Below are positions 52,797 through 61,363 of a stretch of DNA of 64,000 bases, piece after piece (position 1 is the first letter of the stretch; each line of letters starts with the position of its first letter). The translations under genes and the position numbers were made by a program. This stretch comes from Ethanoligenens sp047722935 (GTDB lineage: Bacteria > Bacillota > Clostridia > Oscillospirales > Ethanoligenentaceae), in NCBI GenBank assembly GCA_047722935.1, contig JBDNZS010000007.1, forward strand, positions 14,373 to 78,372, read 5' to 3'. The notes beneath the pieces are model-generated. The model worked only from the letters and a program-made list of their open reading frames with translations, ran no database searches and had not been told where the DNA came from.

Positions 52797-53834
52797 ATGA
52801 GTGTGCGTGCGTTAGATAGTCAGATCAAAAACGGGCAGTTTGCACGGATCTATCTGTTCTATGGTGCGGAAGGCTACTTAGCCACACATTATGCCCGTTC
52901 TGTTTCCAAGAGTGCTGTGCCATCCATGCAGACGTTCAACCTGCATCAGTTTTCCGCCGACACATTTGACCTTTCTAAACTGACGGCGGCGGTGGAACAT
53001 CTGCCCATGATGGCCGCACGTTCCTGTGTGGTGTTGTGGGACATTGACCCAGACACACTAAAAGCAAAAGATTGGAAAGATTACCTGGCGCTTCTTTCAG
53101 ACGCACCGGATAGCTGTGTGCTGGTGCTTGCTTTCGCGCATGTGCCGTATGATAAGAAAAGTGCACATTGGAAAGCACTGATTGCGCTTGCCCAAAAAGC
53201 CGGTGTGGCGGAGCAGTTCAGCCCCCCGACCAAACGCGAACTGGAAAAATGGGTGATGAAACGCGCACGTGCAGCGGGAGCATCCATGTCAGCCGAAGCG
53301 GCCGACGCGTTGGCCGAAGCCTGCGGCGCGGATATGAACCGTATGGCGGCAGAGGTGGAAAAGCTTGCGGCGTATATGGCGGGTAACGAGATCGGCAAAG
53401 ACACGGTGGATGCTCTGGTATACAAAGATGTGGCGAGCACGATTTACGATCTGGCCCGCGCGGTCATCTCCGGGCGCCTGCCCATCGCGTTAGGGATCTT
53501 AGGGGACTTATTTGACCAAAAAGAAGAACCTGTCATCATCCTTTCTGCCCTCTCACAGGCGTTTTGCGACCTTTACCGTGCTGCCGTCGCGTGTGCCGCC
53601 GGCAAAGGCCAGACCGAATTGGCAGCGGATTTTTCTTACCGCGGGCGAGAGTTTCGCATCCGCAACGCGCTGCGGGACTGCCGGGGTCTGTCCATCGGTT
53701 TTTTGAGGGAGGCACTTGAGCGATTGCTCGCCGCCGACAAGGCACTCAAGTCTTCGGGGGCCGACAGCCGTTTGGTGCTGGAAAGGCTTTGTGTTGATCT
53801 TTCCCAGCTCAGAAAGCAGGTGAACGCGGGTTGA
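52797..53834 (+). CDS. holA: DNA polymerase III subunit delta
   Basis: 345 residues, clamp-loader subunit. N-terminal RIYLFYGAEGYLATHYA lies in the Walker-like region, followed by KRELEKWVMKRARAAGASMS and the C-terminal collar domain. AAAGGGGAAAC precedes the ATG. The usual Firmicute neighbourhood comEC-holA is preserved. A small ATGCGC/GCGCAT hairpin with Ts (52680-52702) separates it from comEC. Confidence 0.95.
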   Translation: MSVRALDSQIKNGQFARIYLFYGAEGYLATHYARSVSKSAVPSMQTFNLHQFSADTFDLSKLTAAVEHLPMMAARSCVVLWDIDPDTLKAKDWKDYLALLSDAPDSCVLVLAFAHVPYDKKSAHWKALIALAQKAGVAEQFSPPTKRELEKWVMKRARAAGASMSAEAADALAEACGADMNRMAAEVEKLAAYMAGNEIGKDTVDALVYKDVASTIYDLARAVISGRLPIALGILGDLFDQKEEPVIILSALSQAFCDLYRAAVACAAGKGQTELAADFSYRGREFRIRNALRDCRGLSIGFLREALERLLAADKALKSSGADSRLVLERLCVDLSQLRKQVNAG

Positions 53835-54412
53835 TACACATACGAGAAGCCGTAATCGTGGAGGGGAAATATGATAAGATTAAATTATCCTCTCTCATCG
53901 ACGCGGTCATCATTGAAACAGATGGTTTTGCTATTTTTAAAAACGCTGAAAAACTGGCGCTCATCCGCCGTCTGGCGGAAAAGCGCGGTGTCCTCATCAT
54001 CACCGACAGCGATGCGGCAGGATTCAAGATTCGTGGTTTTCTGAACGGCGCGCTGCCCCCGGAACAAGTCAAGCACGCCTACATGCCAGACATCTTTGGC
54101 AAAGAACGGCGAAAAGTGCTGCCGTCCAAAGAAGGCAAATTGGGTGTGGAAGGCATCCCGCCTGCCGCGATCATGGAAAGTTTGGCGCGCGCAGGCGTGC
54201 TTGCCGAACAAGCTGAAGTCCCCAGACGACGCGTGACCAAGGCGGATTTGTTTGCCGACGGCCTTTCCGGCGGAGAACAAAGCGCTGTCAAGCGCCGCGC
54301 TTTTCTCAAAAAGTTACGTCTGCCGCAGCGACTCTCTGCCAATGGTTTGTTGGATGTCCTCAACGCCATGTACTCTTATGAGGAATACAAACAGGCAGCT
54401 GCGGAAGAATAA
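53831..54412 (+). CDS. rnmV: Ribonuclease M5
   Basis: 193 residues. Processes 5S rRNA precursor. The Toprim domain shows AVIVEGKYDKIKL (catalytic Glu) and GVLIITDSDAAGFKIR (DxD). Translation begins at a TTG that overlaps the holA stop (TTGA), so it is coupled to holA. C-terminal DUF4093 region (SGGEQSAVKRRAFLKKLRLP) is present. Confidence 0.94.
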   Translation: MIHIREAVIVEGKYDKIKLSSLIDAVIIETDGFAIFKNAEKLALIRRLAEKRGVLIITDSDAAGFKIRGFLNGALPPEQVKHAYMPDIFGKERRKVLPSKEGKLGVEGIPPAAIMESLARAGVLAEQAEVPRRRVTKADLFADGLSGGEQSAVKRRAFLKKLRLPQRLSANGLLDVLNAMYSYEEYKQAAAEE

Positions 54413-54452
54413 GAAATGTGGGTCTTTGACATAAACAGGAAAGGATACAAGC

Positions 54453-55133
54453 ATGAAAAAGGGATGGATGGCCGGCGCTTTATTGCCAATTGTTTTGTTT
54501 GCGGGCTGCCAGAATAAAACAGATCACCGCGCAAGCGTGTCTTCTTCCAAGCCGCCGGTATCGACACAGTCCTCTGCTACCGCAAGTGCAGCCTCATCGG
54601 CTACTTCCGCAGTGCCAGGCACCTATTTCAGCACTCCGGAAGTAGCCGATATCTGCGGGAAAGCACAAACCGCTTACATGGCCAACCAATATGACATGGC
54701 AATGAACCTTGCCAATCAGGCCATTGCAAGCGATTCTCAATGTTTTCAGGCCTATAACATCAAAGGCGCCGCCTATTATTTCCAAAATGGCAACACGGTT
54801 GCGGACAAGGCGCTGGCGCTCATCAATCAATCACTTGCCATCAATCCCAATTATGATTATGGATATTTTAATCGGGCGCTCATCTATAAAGGATTGAAAC
54901 AATATACCCAGTCTATTGCAGACTTTCAGAAAAACATTGCAATCACACCCACCGCGGCATGGGCCTATTATGGAATTGCCACAATCTATGCGGACACCAA
55001 ACAGACAGACCCGGCACTCTCCTATTTACAGAAAGCAATCAATCTGGACAATTCCATCAAGCAAACGGCAAAAGAGCAGAACCATTGGGACAATCTGCGC
55101 AGTAACGCAGCATTTCAGGCATTAGTAAATTGA
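54453..55133 (+). CDS. TPR-repeat lipoprotein of unknown function
   Basis: 226 residues. Signal peptide with lipobox LFAGC (Cys19), a Ser/Ala/Thr-rich linker, then about four tetratricopeptide repeats (AYMANQYDMAMNLANQAI; GYFNRALIYKGLKQYTQ; AYYGIATIYADTKQTDPALS). Surface-anchored protein-protein interaction module. AGGAAAGGA precedes the ATG. It lies just ahead of a secreted polysaccharide deacetylase and is probably co-expressed with it. Confidence 0.85.
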   Translation: MKKGWMAGALLPIVLFAGCQNKTDHRASVSSSKPPVSTQSSATASAASSATSAVPGTYFSTPEVADICGKAQTAYMANQYDMAMNLANQAIASDSQCFQAYNIKGAAYYFQNGNTVADKALALINQSLAINPNYDYGYFNRALIYKGLKQYTQSIADFQKNIAITPTAAWAYYGIATIYADTKQTDPALSYLQKAINLDNSIKQTAKEQNHWDNLRSNAAFQALVN

Positions 55134-55155
55134 CGATAAGGGAAGGGTACAAAAC

Positions 55156-56229
55156 ATGAATCAATCTGGACACGTTGGCAAAAAAGCGGGTAGGCTGCGC
55201 GTTCTTCCACTGCTGCTCGTGGCAGTTATGCTGCTTTTGGGTTTTTCTTCTTGCAGCAGCTCAAATAGCACATCACATGTAACCGCTGTGCATCTGCCCA
55301 AAAAAGCAGTGACTGTACAAGCCAGCAGTACCTATACACTTTATCCGGTGGCCGATCCATCTACGGCAAACGCGACGTTTACGTATAACAGCAGCAACAC
55401 AGCGGTTGCCACCGTAGACACATCCGGTGTGGTGACGGCAGTAGCACCCGGTCAGGCAACGATAACGGCATCAAGTGAAGGGAAAAGCGCCTCCTGCACC
55501 GTTACGGTGTCCGGACAGACCGCTACTGCCTCATCCGCTGCTGTCGCGGCCTCCAACGCTTCGTGGACAAACACGCGTGTGCCAGTTCTCATGTACCACT
55601 CCATCAGCAGTCAGGCTGGAAACAACCTCTGCATCCCCCCTGCACTATTCGCCTCTGAGATGGACTGGCTCCAAGCTAACGGCTATACCACGCTAAGCAT
55701 GGATGAACTGTACGCACACGTCAATGCGCATACGGCTTTGCCGGACAAAGTAGTGGTCATCACGTTAGACGACGGTTATTTCGACAACTATACCAACGCT
55801 TACCCTGTACTGAAAAAGGATGGCCTTAAAGCAACTGTTTTTATGATTTCGGGCAAGATCGGCACATCGAATTACATGGTTGCGAGCCAGCTAAAAGAGA
55901 TGAGCCAAAACGGCATTGATATTGAAGACCACACCGTCACCCACAGTTATTTGAGCAAAATGACATACAGCCATCAGGTCGCGGAACTGCAGGATTCCAA
56001 AGCATCGCTTGAACAGATTACAGGAAAACCTGTGCTCTATGTCGCCTATCCATATGGCGACTATAACGCGAACACCTTGCGCGCGGCACAGGCGATTGGT
56101 TATAAATTGGGATTCCTTGAGGATGGCGGTACAGCGGCGGTGACCGATCCGCAGCTTGAAATACGCCGCTCGTACGTAAGTGCCAAGGATGATTTAAACG
56201 CATTCATCAAAATCGTACAGGCCAAATAA
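55156..56229 (+). CDS. Polysaccharide deacetylase lipoprotein with Ig-like domain
   Basis: 357 residues. Lipoprotein signal (LLGFSSC, Cys33), a Big-2 bacterial Ig-like domain (~45-120, ending SCTVTVSG), a linker, then a NodB catalytic domain (~140-357). Motif 1 is VVITLDDGYFDN; motif 2 is DHTVTHSYLSKM with both metal histidines; VAYPYGDYN follows. Likely removes acetyl groups from peptidoglycan or another surface glycan outside the cell. GGAAGGG precedes the ATG. Confidence 0.92.
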   Translation: MNQSGHVGKKAGRLRVLPLLLVAVMLLLGFSSCSSSNSTSHVTAVHLPKKAVTVQASSTYTLYPVADPSTANATFTYNSSNTAVATVDTSGVVTAVAPGQATITASSEGKSASCTVTVSGQTATASSAAVAASNASWTNTRVPVLMYHSISSQAGNNLCIPPALFASEMDWLQANGYTTLSMDELYAHVNAHTALPDKVVVITLDDGYFDNYTNAYPVLKKDGLKATVFMISGKIGTSNYMVASQLKEMSQNGIDIEDHTVTHSYLSKMTYSHQVAELQDSKASLEQITGKPVLYVAYPYGDYNANTLRAAQAIGYKLGFLEDGGTAAVTDPQLEIRRSYVSAKDDLNAFIKIVQAK

Positions 56230-56238
56230 AACACGCGT

Positions 56239-56298
56239 CTACCATTATAAAAGCGCCTGCGGAACATAACTACTCCGCAGGCGCTTTTATAATGGTAG
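56239..56298. terminator. Bidirectional terminator with 25-bp perfect stem
   Basis: Arms 56239-56263 and 56274-56298 are exact reverse complements with a 10-base loop. It lies between the deacetylase gene and the converging cheD. Confidence 0.8.
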
Positions 56299-56313
56299 GC
56301 AGCTGCAATTTTT

Positions 56314-56790
56314 TTATAAGATTTGTACACCGTGCAGGACAGATTTCACAGTCATAGCACCGGTTTTGGGATTGAATTCGACTGTGCGGCCATAATTTTT
56401 TCCAGTAGCCTCCGCCACGATACGGATACCAAGGCGCCGCAACTGTTCTTTGACGGCGACAACGTTCCGTTCGCCGATATTCATGCCTGTAGACTGTGTA
56501 GCAAACATATTTGCACCGCCCGCAATTTTGGCTTTAAGCTGTGCGCGCCGCACACCGTGCCGTTCGATTTCACGTACAAGCGCCTCTATGGCGGTATCAG
56601 CGTATTTCATGATGTTTTTGTCGGATTTACTGATGCTTGAATCCGGCAATAAAACATGAGAAAGACCGGCCACGCCGGTTACCCCATCAAACAGGCAGGT
56701 CCCCACGCAAGAGCCAAGCGCATAAGTAATCAGCTTGTCCGGATCTTTGGCCGTTTTATAGTCCGATATGCCTACGATAATCAATGACAT
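56314..56790 (-). CDS. cheD: Chemoreceptor glutamine deamidase CheD
   Basis: 158 residues. Deamidates receptor glutamines and partners with CheC. The catalytic Cys is in YALGSCVGTCLFD and the His in GLSHVLLPDS; KIAGGANMF follows. Its ATG overlaps the cheC stop (TAATG), so the two are translated together. Confidence 0.96.
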   Translation of the reverse strand: MSLIIVGISDYKTAKDPDKLITYALGSCVGTCLFDGVTGVAGLSHVLLPDSSISKSDKNIMKYADTAIEALVREIERHGVRRAQLKAKIAGGANMFATQSTGMNIGERNVVAVKEQLRRLGIRIVAEATGKNYGRTVEFNPKTGAMTVKSVLHGVQIL

Positions 56791-57404
56791 TAAGCAACAC
56801 CCAGCCGTCGTAAAATATTAGATAGCGATTCAGGATCCGGCATAATAAGAAGATGGCTGCGTATGTTGTCATCCTCCCGGATAAAATCTTCTTCAATATA
56901 CAGCATCTTATCACTGGTAATACCAAATAGCGCAGCAGGGTAGCTGAGGACGGCGCCTGCCATATCAATGGCGATCTCCGGCGGTGTCAGCGAGATATGC
57001 AACCCCGTGAGTGTGGCAATCGCATTGATATACGAGCCTGCCAGTATGTTGCCAATCTCTTTGAGAGCTGAAAGATCCATATCGTTGATATGCTCAAAAC
57101 TTTCAATTTTTTTATCCAAAAGCAGGTTGATAAGCAAACGGGTGAAATGCTTATCAAGCAAGAACATCAACATGCCGGATACTTCACCTTCCATTGTAAC
57201 TAAAATGCCCACAATCTCCTGCTCTGGCCCACCCAATATCTCTGTCACATGGCTCACATCTACGATCTGGAGATCAGGTACCGACATGTCTACACGTCCA
57301 GACAGCAACGCAGCCAATGCAGTGGCTGCGTTGCCACCGCCGATGTTACCCACCTCGCGCAAAACATCTTTTTCCTCATCGCTCAAATTTTCATAATTTT
57401 TCAT
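56790..57404 (-). CDS. cheC: CheY-P phosphatase CheC
   Basis: 204 residues. Dephosphorylates CheY-P; activity is stimulated by CheD. Two copies of the ExxN motif are visible: REVGNIGGGNAATAL and KEIGNILAGSYINAI, each followed by a proline ~22 residues later. GGAGG precedes the ATG. A two-gene operon with its own promoter; other chemotaxis genes are elsewhere. Confidence 0.96.
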   Translation of the reverse strand: MKNYENLSDEEKDVLREVGNIGGGNAATALAALLSGRVDMSVPDLQIVDVSHVTEILGGPEQEIVGILVTMEGEVSGMLMFLLDKHFTRLLINLLLDKKIESFEHINDMDLSALKEIGNILAGSYINAIATLTGLHISLTPPEIAIDMAGAVLSYPAALFGITSDKMLYIEEDFIREDDNIRSHLLIMPDPESLSNILRRLGVA

Positions 57405-57467
57405 GGTGTATTCCTCCGTTGGCAGAACACATGCAGTGCATCCACCCGTGCTGAAACTGCCTTTCTT

Positions 57468-57496
57468 ATTTTACGGCATTGGCGTGCGCAATGCAA
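57468..57496 (-). promoter_or_regulatory. Promoter of cheC-cheD
   Basis: On the minus strand TTGCAT (57496-57491), 17 bp, TAAAAT (57473-57468). Confidence 0.55.
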
Positions 57497-57598
57497 GCGG
57501 CAAAGCTCATCCCTTTTAGGGTATATTCGATCTCCATACATGGGATATTCCTCTAATTTCCATTATTCGGGAATACAGAAAAAACTTTCGATTAGGGC

Positions 57599-57627
57599 TT
57601 GCATTTCATCAAAAAATGATGTATACT
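57599..57627 (+). promoter_or_regulatory. Promoter of the tRNA-Val gene
   Basis: TTGCAT (57599-57604), 17 bp, TATACT (57622-57627), 20 bp before the tRNA. Confidence 0.65.
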
Positions 57628-57646
57628 ATCATTCGTCCCTTGTTTT

Positions 57647-57722
57647 GCGCGCTTAGCTCAGCTGGTAGAGCTTTCGCTTGACGTGCGAAGGGTCGGGGAT
57701 TCGAGTTCCTCAGCGCGCACCA
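57647..57722 (+). tRNA. tRNA-Val (anticodon GAC)
   Basis: 76 bases including encoded CCA. The acceptor stem GCGCGCT/AGCGCGC is perfect; D arm GCTC/GAGC; anticodon stem TTCGC/GCGAA with loop TTGACGT (anticodon GAC, reads GUC/GUU); T arm GGGGA/TCCTC with TTCGAGT loop. Confidence 0.95.
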
Positions 57723-57730
57723 GCTAAAAA

Positions 57731-57774
57731 TGCCACCTTGTAGCTTATCTAAGCCATAAGGTGGCACTTTGTTT
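57731..57774 (+). terminator. Terminator after the tRNA gene
   Basis: TGCCACCTT pairs with AAGGTGGCA; the inner part GCTTAtct-aAGCC is partly paired; followed by CTTTGTTTT. Confidence 0.7.
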
Positions 57775-57840
57775 TACAGATATATACGATATGATGGTAT
57801 ACCATGGTACACCTTATACAAGAATCAGTGGACAAAAAAA

Positions 57841-57886
57841 GAACCGCTTAGAGTCGCCGCTGACGGCTTTTTTAAGCGGTTTGTTC
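57841..57886 (+). terminator. Second hairpin between the tRNA and the insertion sequence
   Basis: GAACCGCTTA pairs with TAAGCGGTTTGTTC, with an inner GCCG/CGGC stem. The rest of 57775-58018 shows nothing recognisable. Confidence 0.4.
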
Positions 57887-58018
57887 TGGTTGTGGGGAGC
57901 CGCGACATAGCATGTTTACTATAGGTACGCCCGAAGTTCATTGATCGCATAAAGAAAAAAGTTATTACTTTACGCTGTTTTTTCGCAATAGATTATATAA
58001 AAACTGCCCAAATCGCGC

Positions 58019-59068
58019 TTAGGAAATCTCTGATTTAATCTATTCTACCAATGAGATGAGAAAGCTGGTAAAATAGAAATATCATGACACGGGTGGTGCA
58101 GAGAAATAAAAAAACAGCAACCCTTTATAGATATTGAATATAGTTGCCGGAAGAAGAAAACAAGACGGGAAGAATTTCTCGAAATCATGGAAGAGATCAT
58201 CCCGTGGGACTAGTGAGTCGGCGTCATTACGCCGCACTACCCCAGCGGCAAGCGCGCTCGATGCCCATGGGCATCGAGCGAATGCTACGGATATATCTGC
58301 TGGAGAGAAACGGTTTGAGCAAGCTGTTCCTCGATGCCATCAACCGCGTCATGGTAGCCACCGGCCAAGGGGAGCACAATCGTAGATGCCACTATTCTCA
58401 ACGCGCCCAGCTCTACAAAGAACGCGGAGAAAGTACGCGATCCCGAAATGCATCAGACGAAAAAAGGCAATGAATGGTGCTTCAGCATGAAGTGCCACAT
58501 TGGCGTGGACGCTGGCAGCGGACTAGTCCACACGATAGAGGTAACGCACACGGCCAAGCTCATTCGTGAGGATGACGAGGTTGTTTACGGCGATTCTGGA
58601 TATATGGGTATCCAAAAACGCCCGGAGGTTCGGGATGACGCGCATTTGTCTATAATTGATTACCGTATCAACCGCCGTCCGCACAGCTTGCCCAAAATTT
58701 CTGACAATACTATTGATTGGGAGCGTCTTATTGAACATCGCAAATCTTCTGTGCGATGCAAAGTAGAGCGCGTTTTTCGCATCATCAAATGCCAATTCGG
58801 TTACACAAAGCCCCGGTACCGGAGCTTGATGAAAAACGTGAACCGACTGTATGCCATGTTCGCGTGCGCCAATCTCTACATGCTGGCGATAGCCGGACGA
58901 AGTCTTTCTGAGGACTGACGAGGGACAGGTGCGTCCAATTCCCCAAAAGCGGAAATAAATGCAGCCATCTGGGTGTCAAAATCTGACACAATTATACGAT
59001 CAGTGTCACATTTTGATTTCGTTTGGTTGGCGATTTCTATTTGCACCCATTTGTTCAGACTTTCCTAA
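58019..59068 (+). mobile_element. Degenerate IS5-family insertion sequence
   Basis: Left end TTAGGAAATCTCTGA (58019-58033) matches in reverse complement the right end TCAGACTTTCCTAA (59055-59068), allowing a 1-base indel and a mismatch. The ~1.05-kb length fits a single-transposase IS. The transposase inside is broken. The end assignment is by eye. Confidence 0.6.
58106..58918 (+). pseudogene. Broken IS5-family transposase
   Basis: Pieces in alternating frames: the N-terminal FLEIMEEIIPWD in one frame, GIERMLRIYLLERNGLSKLFLDAINRVMV in another, then EMHQTKKGNEWCFSMKCHIGVDAGSGLVHTIEVT and AKLIREDDEVVYGDSGYMGIQKRPEV, ending with the DDE glutamate region VRCKVERVFRIIKCQFG. At least two frameshifts, plus missing segments after RIYLL and after HTIEVT, make it inactive. 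Confidence 0.85.
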
Positions 59069-59179
59069 GATTTATTAACCGCAACCACAGGCTTTCCTTT
59101 CTATGTTTTATAGTTTTGGAATTATAGTTGATTATCTTATGTTTCTGTTGTATACTATCTGCGGAAAGGATCGGTTTGT

Positions 59180-59452
59180 ATGGAAATTGAACAGGAAGTC
59201 CGCATACTGCAGGCATTGGCTGATCCTACCCGCTTGCAGATTGTCCGGTTTTTACGGGATAAGGGTTGTGAACTCTCATGCGGTGAAATTGGATCACATA
59301 TTCAGATACCAAAATCCACTGCGTCTTATCACTTTAGAACATTGAGAGAAGCCGGCTTGACAACCACAAGAAAAGAAGCCTTGAATCGTTTTATCTGTTT
59401 ACGGACAGAAACATTTGAAGCTCTTTTACCTGGCTTTTTGGAGAGTCTATAA
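59180..59452 (+). CDS. ArsR family winged-helix regulator
   Basis: 90 residues. QALADPTRLQIVRFLRDKGC and the recognition helix IPKSTASYHFRTLREAGL are typical of ArsR/SmtB proteins. No obvious metal-binding cysteine cluster (Cys31 and Cys36 region CELSCGEI is possible but not the classic CVC). GAAAGGATC precedes the ATG. It lies 32 bp before an SGNH hydrolase and between insertion sequences, AT-richer than the core genes, which suggests transfer. Confidence 0.88.
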   Translation: MEIEQEVRILQALADPTRLQIVRFLRDKGCELSCGEIGSHIQIPKSTASYHFRTLREAGLTTTRKEALNRFICLRTETFEALLPGFLESL

Positions 59453-59484
59453 ACCGAACAACTAAAACGAGGTAGCTTACTTAT

Positions 59485-60129
59485 ATGGGACAAAATTTAA
59501 ATAACCTTACCACCGGAAATATCATCCGGCAAATGGCGCACAATAAGGCGCTACTGTATTGGCAGATTAATTCCAAAGATGAACCAGGTGGAGTTGCTTT
59601 GGTTGGAGATTCACTTGTAGAGTATTTTCCAATTCACGAATTGTATGAAGGGTCTTTGCGCGTCTATAACCGAGGAGTAGCCGGAAACACAACCCACGAC
59701 ATTTTGGGAAGATTGGACGACACAGTTGTTTCACTCCAGCCAAAAACAGTCATCTTGCTGGCTGGAATCAATGATTTTATGCCGTTTGTTCCTCATCATA
59801 CAACAGAAGAAATTGTGTCCCGTCTGATGCAAATCGGAAAACATATGAAAACGGCATTGCCAAAAGTAAAAATATGTGTACAGTCCTTGTATCCTGTAAA
59901 TGAGCAATTTGATCGAGGATTTCTTAATGTGGTCAACAATGAGGCAATCCAAACCTTGAATCAGTTATTGCAGAGCCAGTGCACAAACAGCGGATATGTT
60001 TTTATTGATGTTTACCCCCATTTGCTGGATCAGAGCGGACAATTGGATGCCCACTTGACACTTGACGGAATCCATGTAAATGTAAGTGCCTATGAAGTGA
60101 TTTTAGATCTCCTTCGCCCTTATTTTTAG
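59485..60129 (+). CDS. SGNH/GDSL-type esterase or lipase
   Basis: 214 residues, no signal peptide. Block I VALVGDSLVEYF (nucleophile Ser), block III AGINDFM (Asn), block V DGIHVNVSAY (Asp-His). Hydrolyses an ester, perhaps an acylated sugar or thioester; substrate unknown. GAGGTAG lies upstream. Probably co-transcribed with the ArsR-type gene, which may control it. Confidence 0.88.
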   Translation: MGQNLNNLTTGNIIRQMAHNKALLYWQINSKDEPGGVALVGDSLVEYFPIHELYEGSLRVYNRGVAGNTTHDILGRLDDTVVSLQPKTVILLAGINDFMPFVPHHTTEEIVSRLMQIGKHMKTALPKVKICVQSLYPVNEQFDRGFLNVVNNEAIQTLNQLLQSQCTNSGYVFIDVYPHLLDQSGQLDAHLTLDGIHVNVSAYEVILDLLRPYF

Positions 60130-60173
60130 AACAAAATGGAGAACGTTATATGAAAATATTATGAATGTAAAGA

Positions 60174-60602
60174 ATGGTGCCAATAGCAATAAGAAAGCTC
60201 ATATTAGCTCATCGCAAAGAGGGAATGACGATAAGTGCCATCAGCAAGGCGGTGCGAGTAAGCGAGTCGGCAATCTATCGTCTGTTTCAGAAAGCACGTA
60301 GGGCAGAAAAAATTGAACCGACCTATCAAAACAGTAGCCGAAAGCCCGAAGTTGACGATCAAAAACTACGCGAAATGGACGATCTGGTTACGAAAAGCCC
60401 AGATATCACGCTTGCTGAAATAAAGCAAATCATGCATTTGTCTATACAAAAATCGGAGATTATTACTATTCTCCGTTTGAAACTCGGATTCAGATATAAA
60501 AAAGATGGAACGATGGCGCTTGTAACTACACCCGTCGGGCCAGTTGTACCCTGCGCTCCAGCTAATAATTTACTTGATTTATTATGGTATGATTGTTGTT
60601 GA
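60174..60602 (+). pseudogene. IS630-family transposase fragment
   Basis: N-terminal HTH part only: RKLILAHRKEGMTISAISKAV, ESAIYRLFQKARRAEKIEP, SPDITLAEIKQIM, ending LGFRYKK. After about 60510 the sequence no longer resembles the family and the DDE catalytic domain is absent. Confidence 0.75.
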
Positions 60603-60721
60603 AGTTCCGATTATGAGTAGAGAATTACCCTAAGTTAGACGCAAAAAAACGCCCAGACCTTGTAAAGGCATGAGCGTCACGTAAAAGCAGAGTCACGCAC
60701 AACTTTGAATAATTTCATAGC

Positions 60722-61277
60722 ATGAAACCGCGAGAATATAGAATATAATCCAGCGAACTACCTGAGCGATCTGACGGATACACAATGGGAACAAATAGCG
60801 GAATACTTTCCTCAGTGTCCAAACAGCATGTATCACAAGCGAACACTGGTGAATGTTGTGCTGTACCTTGTGAATAACGGCTGCAAATGGCGGGCTCTAC
60901 CTCATGATTTTCCGCCATATTCCACCGTGCATAGCTTTTACCGACGTGCGAGATTAAACGGACTTTGGGAGAATGTTCTTGACGCGATCGTGCAAAAGAC
61001 ACGTTTGGCGGCAGGACGAAATACCATGCCCAGCTATGGCATTGTTGATTCTCAAAGTGTAACAACAATATATGCAAACAAGGAACGCGAGATTGACGGT
61101 GGATTGTGGAACGTACCTTCGCTTGGTTCGACCATTCGAGACGCCTTTCCAAAGATTATGAATTGTGCGTCGCTTCCGCAGAAACTATGGTACAGATTCC
61201 CCATTTGCATACCCTTTCGCGTAGATGGTGATCCTTGGTTAAATACTGCTCCTGCGTCTCCATCAAATCGGGTATGA
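60722..61277 (+). pseudogene. IS5-family (IS427-like) transposase fragment
   Basis: YLSDLTDTQWEQIAEYFP, VLYLVNNGCKWRALPHDFPPYSTVHSF (DUF4096 part) and PSYGIVDSQSVTTIYANKERE are recognisable. A short MKPREYRI start in another frame implies a frameshift near 60740, and the protein loses similarity after EREIDGG, before the remaining DDE region. The 60603-60721 interval shows only a weak hairpin. Confidence 0.78.
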
Positions 61278-61363
61278 CTCACAAGCTAAAAAAGCTCTAT
61301 CCTGTTATTGTATTTTTCTACCTGATGTAGTACTCGCTTTCATCTTCATTATGCTCTGGCCGC

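Noticed and set aside
57780..57815. Phage attachment site after the tRNA (GGTATACCATGGTACACC)
   Set aside because: The short near-palindrome is not a repeat of the tRNA 3' end and no integrase gene is present.
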